Source: Lachnospiraceae bacterium (lineage in GTDB: Bacteria; Bacillota; Clostridia; Lachnospirales; Lachnospiraceae). From it: DNA of 9,327 bases. A model generated the notes under the pieces. The model did no database searches. It had not been told where the DNA came from and saw nothing but the letters and a program-made list of their open reading frames with translations. Positions within the stretch are counted from its first letter, which is position 1, and every line of letters starts with the position of its first letter. Location of the stretch: positions 1-9,327 of the forward strand of contig VSNQ01000155.1 in the NCBI GenBank assembly GCA_009774395.1, read 5' to 3'. Positions 1 to 6,184 of the stretch are shown here, piece after piece. The position numbers and the translations under genes were made by a program.

Positions 1-1
1 C

Positions 2-3000
2 AAATGCCCAACAAAGCAGCATAAGTACTGGCTTCGGGATTGGAAATGCGAGGCGGGGTTCACGGATTCAGGTATAAGGAAAGATACGAAGCCAGATGCT
101 GCACAGATAAAAGATACGAAGGCAGATGCTGCACAGATGAAAGATACGAAGGCAGATGCTGCACAGATGAAAGATACGAAGCCAGATGCTGCACAGATGA
201 AAGATACGAAGGCAGATGCTTCACAGATAGAAGATACGGAGCTAGATACATCACAAATGGAAGAAATCAAAATTTACACAGCAGAGGATTTTTTGGATTT
301 TGCCAGCCAGTGTTATGTAGATTCGTGGTCGTTAAATAAGTACATAACTTTGCAGTCGGATATTAGCTTATTGGGTGTGGAATTTGAAATGATTCCCGTT
401 TTTGCGGGAGTATTTGATGGCTGCAACCATACTATTTCTGGATTTGACTATACAGGCGACGGCTATGTTGCGGGTCTGTTTCGGTATATTGAAAAGGAAG
501 GTGTTGTAAAGAACCTGAAATTAAGGGGAAATATTACCGCAGCAAATGAAAAGGAATGTATTGGAAGCATCTGCGGCGTAAATTATGGAACCATTAAAAA
601 CTGCAGTTTCCAAGGAAATGTAAGTGGGAGAGAATCCGTTGGCGGTATTGTAGGCACAAACGAAAGTTCGGGAACTGTGACGGGCTGTTCTACATCAGGA
701 CGTATTACGGGCTATTATACAACAGGCGGCATTGCAGGGAAAAATCACGGTGTTTTAACCTACTGTACAAACCGCGCAGGCATTAACGATGACAGTGACT
801 GGGTTGAAGAAGATGACGAGATGGGAAGCGGGCTGCCGTTTGGTATTGGTAGTTCCGATTCTGAAACGGAATTATACAGTGGTGTGGATACGGGCGGCGT
901 TACTGGTTATTCTGATGGTATGATCGCGCGATGTACCAATTACGGCAAAGTTGGTTATGAGCACACAGGCTACAATATTGGAGGTATTGCGGGCAGACAG
1001 GCGGGGGTGGTATCGCTTTGTACCAACAACGGAACGGTGTACGGCAGAAAGGATGTCGGCGGCATTGTTGGGCAGATGGAGCCTTTTATAGAAATTGATG
1101 AAGCGGAGTCGCTGCGGAATGCTGTCAATAAATTACATGATTTAATTGATAAAACAATTGATGATTTGCAGGCTGGAAAAGATGTAATAAAAACGGATTT
1201 CGATCACTTAACAACGTTTGGCGATGGTGCGCTGGAATCCGGTGACGCGCTTGTGGATGAAATGTCAGATTTTGTCGACGAAAATATTGACCAGACACAG
1301 GTGATTGTAGAGCGCATGGAGCATGTAATGGATCAGCTTCCCGATATTTTGAATAATGTATCGGATGCAGGAGATGCATTTTCGCGTTTCAATGATGTAG
1401 TAAAGCAGTTATCGGAAGACTTGGATATTGCAGGAAAGCTGGACGGCGGTACATATAATGAAACGGATTATAATAGAATTACGCTGCTTTCTACCGTAGG
1501 CGGAACATTAGCATGCAACAGCAGTAATCCAAGTGAAGGGGAAACTGTTACGATTACGGTGGTGCCTGACAATGGTTATGCTTTAAAAGATGGTGTTAAA
1601 GCAGTGGATGCCAATAACAAGGCAATTAGCGTTTCTTCTGCTGGAAACAATAAATATACATTAAAAATGCCTAAAGAAAATGTAAAAGTTATGGCGTCAT
1701 TTACACATATTGGTACTTTCTTAGTGAAGTCCAATGCTGGCGGGCGCGTTGAAGTGACAGAGGGCGAAGATGGAACAACAACATTTGAAGCAAAAAAGGC
1801 AAGCGGATATTCTTTTGTACGTTTTGTGGTTGCAGGAAAGCCGATGCAGGATGGTCAGGCAGTAATCAGTCTGAAAAAGGCGGATTATATGAAAGGCAGC
1901 AAAGATGTTATTGTGGAAGCCGTATTTGCAGAGCAGGAGAGCGTTCACAAAATTACGCTGTCACAGACAACAGGCGGCATGGTGACAGCCGAAAGCACGA
2001 CTGCAGGAACTGGTGAAACAGTACGACTGCGCGTGATAACCAATTCCGATTATAAATTGCAAAAACTGCGGATTACAGATAATCTGCCTTATGAACCAAG
2101 CAAGGATACAGCCGGAGAATATACATTTACCATGCCGAACAAGGATATAGAAGTGGAAGCATGGTTCGAGTATACTAGGAAAAATGACACAGACGCAGTT
2201 GTCTATGCGGAGTCCAATATAGGTGGAACGATATCTGTCCGCAGAAGCACAGAGTCAGACGTTTATAATGTAACAATCCGCCCGTCAGCAGATTACGAAT
2301 TAAAAGAGGGCGACTGCCTGATTATTGAAAATAGTACTGCCAGCTCTAGCAAAGAGGAAAAGAAAACAGAGAAAAATAAAAAAGCAGAAATAGATAAGAC
2401 AGGAAATACAGAAAGCGAGAAGGCAGGAAGTACGAAAGCAGAAACAGAAAAGGCAGGAATTACAAAAGCAGAAACAGACAAGACAGGAAATGCAGAAATA
2501 GCAAAGATAAAAACAGTGAGCGAAAAGGCAGTAAATACGAAAGTGGAAGCAGGGAAGGCAGCAAATATAAACGCAGAAGCAAGCAAAACAATAGGCAAAA
2601 CGCTGAAGAAAGCATCAGCAAGTGCGCCACAGACGAATGTAGCAGCGATTTCACAGGAAAATGGAAACAATCCGCAGGTTTACGGAGTTGGTTTTCATGC
2701 GCTGGCAGAGGAAAGCCAAAGAGCAGATGAAAATGCAGAATCTGGAAATAAGCCAGAGAGTAGCAGCCAGTCAGAAGGGAGCAATCCATCTAAAAGCAGC
2801 GGCAAACCGAAGGAAAGCGTTCAGCCCGAAAGCAGTGACAATGCGGAGGTAAGCAGCAGCCAGCCTCAAAGCAGCAGCCAACCAGAAGAGAACGAAAGCG
2901 ACCAACCAGAAAGCAGCAAAGCAGAAGGAAACGAGAGCGATCAACCAGAAAGTAGCAGTCAACCAGAGAGCAACAGCAAAGCAGAAGGAAATGAGAGCGA

Positions 3001-5986
3001 TCAACCGGAAAGCAGCAGTAAAGCAGAAGGAAACGAGAGCGATCAACCAGAGAGCAACAGTAAAGCAGAAGGAAACGAAAGCGATCAACCAGAAAGCAGC
3101 AAGCCAGAGGGCAGTGATCAGCCAGAAAGCAGCAAACCAGAGAATAGTGATCAGCCAGAGGGCAGTACAGGAAAAGAAGAAGAATCGTCAGAGAGCAGCA
3201 GTTCCAATGAAAATTCCAGTGATAATACAGACGAAAGCACAACCCAGCCCACAACGGATAAAACATCAGAAACTACAATGGAAACAAGTACAGAGGATAC
3301 TACGGAAAATCCAACACAAAAGCCTTCCGACAGCAATGAAAAAGATGGTACAGAAACGAGAATCGTTTTGACGAAGGCAGATTTAACAGAGGATAGTGAC
3401 GGAAATTACAAGTATGTTTTAAGATTGGATAGGTTCACAGACGCAAGACCTATTAGCGTAATGGGCTATTTTCAAAAAAAGGAGTCTTCCGGCACAACTT
3501 ACTCGATTTCAACGGCTTCTGGTGTCGGTGGTACGGTTGCGGCGGATACTTCGAGCGCGGCAAAAGGGGATAAGGTATACGTTACACCGGTATCGTCAAG
3601 TGGGTATCTGCTTCGTACATTAACCGTAAAGGCATCTGATGGAAGCGAAGTAAACTGCACAAAGGACAGCGATGGCAAGCGGTATTTCTTCTATATGCCT
3701 GCGTTGGATGTAAAAGTAACGGCAGTTTTTGAACCAATACAGATTGTTTTGTCATCGAATTACAGTGGTGATGCAGAATACAGTGGCGGTGCAGACGGCA
3801 TTGTTTCACTGAAAATCCGTCCAGATGCGTCATATACCTTAAAAGGGAATCCGTCGGTTACGGATGCCAACGGAAAGAAAATTTCACTTTCCAAAAAGCA
3901 GGGTGGTTCCTATATTTATGAGTTTCGCATTAATAATGCTGCGCTTCCTTGTAAAGTAACGATTACGTTTCAGAAACAAAATGCAGGCGGAACAGTTGAT
4001 ACTGCCAAGCTGGATATTGAAGATTCTGTAGAAGAATTGCAGAAGGCGTCGGATAATGTCAACCAGTGTATAGACAAAATTCGAGATATTGTGTTAAATT
4101 CGGATGGATCTATTAAGAGCTGGGATCAGCTTACCAAAGACCAGCAGAATGAGGTTATCGGAGAAATTATGAACCTTGCAGAATATTTGGGCGATATGTC
4201 GGAAGCTGCTTCCTCGATTCTAAGTAATTTAAGTCTTATCGCAAAGGTGCTTTCTCCATATATTTCGGATGCGGCAGAAGCGGCTAAAGAGGATATTAAA
4301 AAGGGTACAGAACATATTCAAAGTGTACTGGATTCCTTAAAATCCGCAGGAAACGGCGTAAAAGGCATTGTGAATTATATCAATGCTCAGCCCGATATTC
4401 AGTTTACAAAACTGGGAAATGATTTTGATGTAAAAAAAGAAGATTTGCACAACCAGTTACAGGGAATTTCGGACAGTTTAAAAAGTTTAAGCGACAATGC
4501 GTCAAACTATTCGGATATTATTAATGAAGATTTAAGGGCTGTTAACGACCAGTTAAATGTTGTATTTAATCTTTTGGCGGATCATTTAGTGGATTACAGC
4601 GAGTTAAGCGTAGAAGAATTGTATGAAGAAGTTTCTGACGAGGAGATCGATACAATTACCACTGGACGAACAGATTCCTGCACGAACAAAGGGATTGTCA
4701 AAGGCGATATTAATGTGGGCGGCATTGCAGGCGCAATGTCGATTGACGAAGAAGACCCCGAAGACAGTGCCGCAGGAAGCGTCGAATATAAAATTGGACG
4801 GCGCTTTATTACGAAATGCATCATCAACGGCAGCATAAATGAGGGCTATATTACCGCTAAGAAAAACGGCGCAGGCGGCATTGTAGGCTATATGAAACAT
4901 GGTGTTGTATTGGATTCTGAGGGTTATGGAAGCGTGGAAAGCACAGAGGGCGATTATGTAGGCGGTATTTGCGGCGAATCGCTGACGATTATTAAGCGCT
5001 GTTATGCACTCTGCTCTGTTTCCGGTGGCAAAAATATAGGAGGAATTGCCGGATTCGCAGATACACTGAAAGATTGCTATGCAATTGTGGATTGCGAGGC
5101 TGCAATCGGCAGAAAAGGTGCAATTGCTGGACAGACAGCATCTTATGAGAACCTGCCAGACGACGAGGAAGAGCAAGGGATAAAAGTCAGCGGAAATTAT
5201 TATGTCGGTGACAGTTTATACGGTATTGACAATATTAGCTATGTCGGCATTGCAGAACCGATTACATATGAAGAACTGCTGACCGCTGAGAAGCTTCCAA
5301 CAGAATTTTGGCATCTGAAAGTTATTTATCGTATAGAAGATACCTACCTGGGAATGCAGGAAATTCCGTTTGGTGAAAGTCTTGCCAGCTTGCAGTATCC
5401 CGAGATTCCAGAGCGTCAAGGATACTATGGTGTATGGCCGGATTATGCAGATAAGACCATGACAGGTAATCTTGTTGTGGAAGGGGAATATAAGGAGAAT
5501 GTCACCGTTGTAGAGAGTGCCGAGAAGTTTCTTGAAAGTACTGAAGGAGAGTATGAAAAACCCTATGCGCTTGTAGAACAGATATTTACAGAGGATACCA
5601 TATTAAACGTTACCCTTAGCGACAGAACACCGCCTGTACAGGCAGCCAACAAAGAATATGTTATCTATGATATTGCATTGGAAAATGGCGGCATCAGTGA
5701 AGCGGATACCTTTGCCGTCCGCATTTACAATCCATATCAAGATGCAGAAGTATGGGCATACCATGACAATCAATGGACAGCGCTTGAAAGCAAACCGAGA
5801 GGGCAGTATCTGCAAGTAGAAATGACAGGGGAGAAGGAAGCCTTCTGCATTATTGAGAAAAAGTCTTATAAACTGATGTATATTATCGCAGCAGCAGCCT
5901 GTGGCGTGGTGCTGATTCTGCTAATCTCCTTTCTGAAAAAGTTAAGAACCCGCAGACGGCAGCGAAAAGCAGAGAAGAAACGGTAA
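2..5986 (+). CDS. Giant GLUG/InlB-repeat cell-surface protein, membrane-anchored (5' end outside window)
   Basis: The frame is open from base 2 with no stop, and the 30-bp coding repeats begin at 80, so the first in-window ATG (137) is internal; it has no Shine-Dalgarno sequence and no signal peptide follows. About 1,994 residues are visible. Order by nucleotide: 10-residue repeat linker (80-259); GLUG-type solenoid repeats with GGIxG and CTNxG-like motifs (455-1087); helical segment (1088-1438); six InlB-like beta repeats (1478-3973), the fourth split by low-complexity sequence (2342-3349); helical segment (about 3995-4669); GLUG repeats again (4670-5140); a membrane-proximal probably beta-rich domain; one transmembrane helix (5873-5935); tail KKLRTRRRQRKAEKKR. 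There is no LPXTG motif, so anchoring is by the membrane helix. The expected location is extracellular with the C-terminus inside. GLUG and InlB-type repeats suggest adhesion or matrix contact, but ligand and function are unknown. No clear terminator follows the stop. Confidence 0.9.
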   Translation, partial: KCPTKQHKYWLRDWKCEAGFTDSGIRKDTKPDAAQIKDTKADAAQMKDTKADAAQMKDTKPDAAQMKDTKADASQIEDTELDTSQMEEIKIYTAEDFLDFASQCYVDSWSLNKYITLQSDISLLGVEFEMIPVFAGVFDGCNHTISGFDYTGDGYVAGLFRYIEKEGVVKNLKLRGNITAANEKECIGSICGVNYGTIKNCSFQGNVSGRESVGGIVGTNESSGTVTGCSTSGRITGYYTTGGIAGKNHGVLTYCTNRAGINDDSDWVEEDDEMGSGLPFGIGSSDSETELYSGVDTGGVTGYSDGMIARCTNYGKVGYEHTGYNIGGIAGRQAGVVSLCTNNGTVYGRKDVGGIVGQMEPFIEIDEAESLRNAVNKLHDLIDKTIDDLQAGKDVIKTDFDHLTTFGDGALESGDALVDEMSDFVDENIDQTQVIVERMEHVMDQLPDILNNVSDAGDAFSRFNDVVKQLSEDLDIAGKLDGGTYNETDYNRITLLSTVGGTLACNSSNPSEGETVTITVVPDNGYALKDGVKAVDANNKAISVSSAGNNKYTLKMPKENVKVMASFTHIGTFLVKSNAGGRVEVTEGEDGTTTFEAKKASGYSFVRFVVAGKPMQDGQAVISLKKADYMKGSKDVIVEAVFAEQESVHKITLSQTTGGMVTAESTTAGTGETVRLRVITNSDYKLQKLRITDNLPYEPSKDTAGEYTFTMPNKDIEVEAWFEYTRKNDTDAVVYAESNIGGTISVRRSTESDVYNVTIRPSADYELKEGDCLIIENSTASSSKEEKKTEKNKKAEIDKTGNTESEKAGSTKAETEKAGITKAETDKTGNAEIAKIKTVSEKAVNTKVEAGKAANINAEASKTIGKTLKKASASAPQTNVAAISQENGNNPQVYGVGFHALAEESQRADENAESGNKPESSSQSEGSNPSKSSGKPKESVQPESSDNAEVSSSQPQSSSQPEENESDQPESSKAEGNESDQPESSSQPESNSKAEGNESDQPESSSKAEGNESDQPESNSKAEGNESDQPESSKPEGSDQPESSKPENSDQPEGSTGKEEESSESSSSNENSSDNTDESTTQPTTDKTSETTMETSTEDTTENPTQKPSDSNEKDGTETRIVLTKADLTEDSDGNYKYVLRLDRFTDARPISVMGYFQKKESSGTTYSISTASGVGGTVAADTSSAAKGDKVYVTPVSSSGYLLRTLTVKASDGSEVNCTKDSDGKRYFFYMPALDVKVTAVFEPIQIVLSSNYSGDAEYSGGADGIVSLKIRPDASYTLKGNPSVTDANGKKISLSKKQGGSYIYEFRINNAALPCKVTITFQKQNAGGTVDTAKLDIEDSVEELQKASDNVNQCIDKIRDIVLNSDGSIKSWDQLTKDQQNEVIGEIMNLAEYLGDMSEAASSILSNLSLIAKVLSPYISDAAEAAKEDIKKGTEHIQSVLDSLKSAGNGVKGIVNYINAQPDIQFTKLGNDFDVKKEDLHNQLQGISDSLKSLSDNASNYSDIINEDLRAVNDQLNVVFNLLADHLVDYSELSVEELYEEVSDEEIDTITTGRTDSCTNKGIVKGDINVGGIAGAMSIDEEDPEDSAAGSVEYKIGRRFITKCIINGSINEGYITAKKNGAGGIVGYMKHGVVLDSEGYGSVESTEGDYVGGICGESLTIIKRCYALCSVSGGKNIGGIAGFADTLKDCYAIVDCEAAIGRKGAIAGQTASYENLPDDEEEQGIKVSGNYYVGDSLYGIDNISYVGIAEPITYEELLTAEKLPTEFWHLKVIYRIEDTYLGMQEIPFGESLASLQYPEIPERQGYYGVWPDYADKTMTGNLVVEGEYKENVTVVESAEKFLESTEGEYEKPYALVEQIFTEDTILNVTLSDRTPPVQAANKEYVIYDIALENGGISEADTFAVRIYNPYQDAEVWAYHDNQWTALESKPRGQYLQVEMTGEKEAFCIIEKKSYKLMYIIAAAACGVVLILLISFLKKLRTRRRQRKAEKKR
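80..259 (+). repeat. 30-bp tandem coding repeat, six copies
   Basis: Six head-to-tail 30-bp units start at 80, 110, 140, 170, 200 and 230, each encoding a decapeptide of the form KDTK(A/P)DAAQ(M/I). The first four are almost identical, differing mainly at the A/P codon (gca/cca) and the last codon. The fifth carries DASQI, and the sixth has decayed to EDTELDTSQM. Because 30 is a multiple of three, copy-number change would lengthen or shorten the linker without a frameshift. It is a charged, probably unstructured spacer near the N-terminus of the surface protein. Confidence 0.93.
455..1087 (+). other. GLUG-type beta-solenoid block 1 (protein domain)
   Basis: About seven imperfect repeats follow one another, each with a Gly-rich turn (AGLF, GSICG, GGIVG, GGIAG, GGVTG, GGIAG, GGIVG) followed by a xC(S/T)xxGxV-like strand such as NCSFQGNVSG, RCTNYGKVG and LCTNNGTVYG. 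This is the pattern of GLUG-motif repeats in bacterial surface and adhesin-like proteins. An acidic loop rich in D, E and S (about 790-880) interrupts the fourth and fifth repeats. The block ends abruptly after GGIVGQMEPF, half way through a repeat, where helical sequence begins. Confidence 0.8.
2342..3349 (+). other. 336-residue low-complexity insert within beta repeat 4
   Basis: Two compositional zones are joined by a short non-repetitive island. The first (about 2342-2616) is rich in K, E, A, T and N with degenerate units such as EKAGSTKAET and DKTGNAE. The island (about 2629-2721) contains VYGVGFHALAEES. The second (about 2735-3349) is rich in S, E, P, Q and N and passes into T-rich sequence near its end. 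It is predicted to be disordered and solvent-exposed, and Ser/Thr glycosylation is possible but not shown. Confidence 0.8.
2891..3166 (+). repeat. Imperfect 42-bp coding repeats, NESDQPESSSKAEG type
   Basis: Units starting at 2891, 2930, 2990, 3032 and 3074 all open with NESDQPES. Two are 14 residues (NESDQPESSSKAEG and NESDQPESNSKAEG), two are 13, and one is expanded to 20 by an extra SSQPESN segment. The array then shortens to SDQPESSKPEN and SDQPEGS units. All length differences are multiples of three, consistent with in-frame slippage or unequal recombination. Confidence 0.88.
4670..5140 (+). other. GLUG-type beta-solenoid block 2 (protein domain)
   Basis: GLUG-type repeats resume at TDSCTNKGIVKG, which is the second half of a repeat, and continue with NVGGIAG, GAGGIVG, YVGGICG, NIGGIAG and a weak final GAIAGQ. 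Cysteines recur at the strand position (SCTN, KCII, RCYA, DCYA). The half-repeat at the start complements the half-repeat that ends block 1 near 1087, so both blocks probably belong to one solenoid. Confidence 0.78.
5873..5935 (+). other. C-terminal transmembrane helix with cytoplasmic basic tail
   Basis: Twenty-one consecutive residues rich in L, I, V and A (LMYIIAAAACGVV, then LILLISFL) are followed directly by a strongly basic tail (KKLRTRRRQRKAEKKR) to the stop. This is a stop-transfer signal: the large N-terminal part would be outside and the tail inside. No sortase motif precedes it. Confidence 0.92.
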
Positions 5987-6184
5987 AAGGAGGAAAATAT
6001 CAAAGAAACATTGTGAAATATTTAATTATTTTTCACTTTTTTAATGAAAAAAGCGTGAAAGTATATTATAATATATGACAGAACTCTCTTTTTTTCTATA
6101 TCCACAGTATTTGAGATTTCTATTGACCATTGAAATGAATGCAATTACGTGAAAGACCATATAAATTAGGAAGGAAGTTTGGAG
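5987..6184. other. AT-rich intergenic gap with unused Shine-Dalgarno and AT hairpin
   Basis: Directly after the surface-gene stop, AAAAGGAGG (5985-5993) is a near-perfect ribosome binding site, but no ATG, GTG or usable TTG follows at the right distance; the nearest codon is ATC at 5999, whose frame ends at a TGA after five codons. An imperfect AT hairpin lies at 6031-6060 (TTTCACTTTTTT against AAAAAAGCGTGAAA, loop AATG) and has no following T-run. A TATAAT box sits at 6067-6072 without a good -35. The promoter of the next gene is therefore uncertain, and read-through from the surface gene is possible. Confidence 0.55.
6168..6177 (+). promoter_or_regulatory. Ribosome binding site deciding the start of the sensor gene
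   Basis: The purine run AGGAAGGAAG has its core about 8-10 bases before ATG at 6185 but only about 3 bases before the in-frame TTG at 6179. Spacing favours the ATG. Confidence 0.7.

Larger units (their letters stand above)
1478..3973 (+). other. Six InlB-like / bacterial-repeat beta modules (protein domain array)
   Basis: Six units of roughly 75 residues share the pattern: beta strand, GGT/GGxV turn, a strand of the type GETVTITVxPDNGYxL, then a closing MPxxDVxVxAxF strand. Starts are near 1478, 1715, 1946, 2195, 3497 and 3740. Closing motifs visible are MPKENVKVMASF, MPNKDIEVEAWF and MPALDVKVTAVF. These match the divergent InlB B-repeat / bacterial repeat families of Gram-positive surface proteins. 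Unit 4 begins at 2195, stops at 2341 and resumes at 3350, being split by a 336-residue low-complexity insert. Confidence 0.75.

Noticed and set aside
80..259. CRISPR array
   Set aside because: The 30-bp units are directly adjacent with no spacers and encode in-frame decapeptides.
40..339. ORF of 99 codons in the +1 frame and a 64-codon minus-strand ORF over the same repeats
   Set aside because: Both are by-products of the 30-bp repeat being free of stops in several frames; the Cys/Arg-rich product has no support and the surface-protein frame runs through.
2293..3336. Several long ORFs on both strands in other frames over the low-complexity region
   Set aside because: Repetitive, biased codons of the surface gene leave other frames open; products are hydrophobic or basic low-complexity strings without starts supported by ribosome binding sites.
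6031..6060. AT-rich hairpin as terminator of the surface gene
   Set aside because: The stem is almost all A-T with a two-base bulge and is not followed by a T-run in either direction; kept only as a note in the intergenic entry.
6136..6162. Sigma-D-like promoter TGAA-N15-GACCATAT before the sensor gene
   Set aside because: Only six of eight -10 matches, and transcription would start on top of the ribosome binding site.
6179..6181. TTG as the start of the sensor gene
   Set aside because: It is only about 3 bases from the purine core, whereas ATG 6185 has normal spacing; the difference is two residues.
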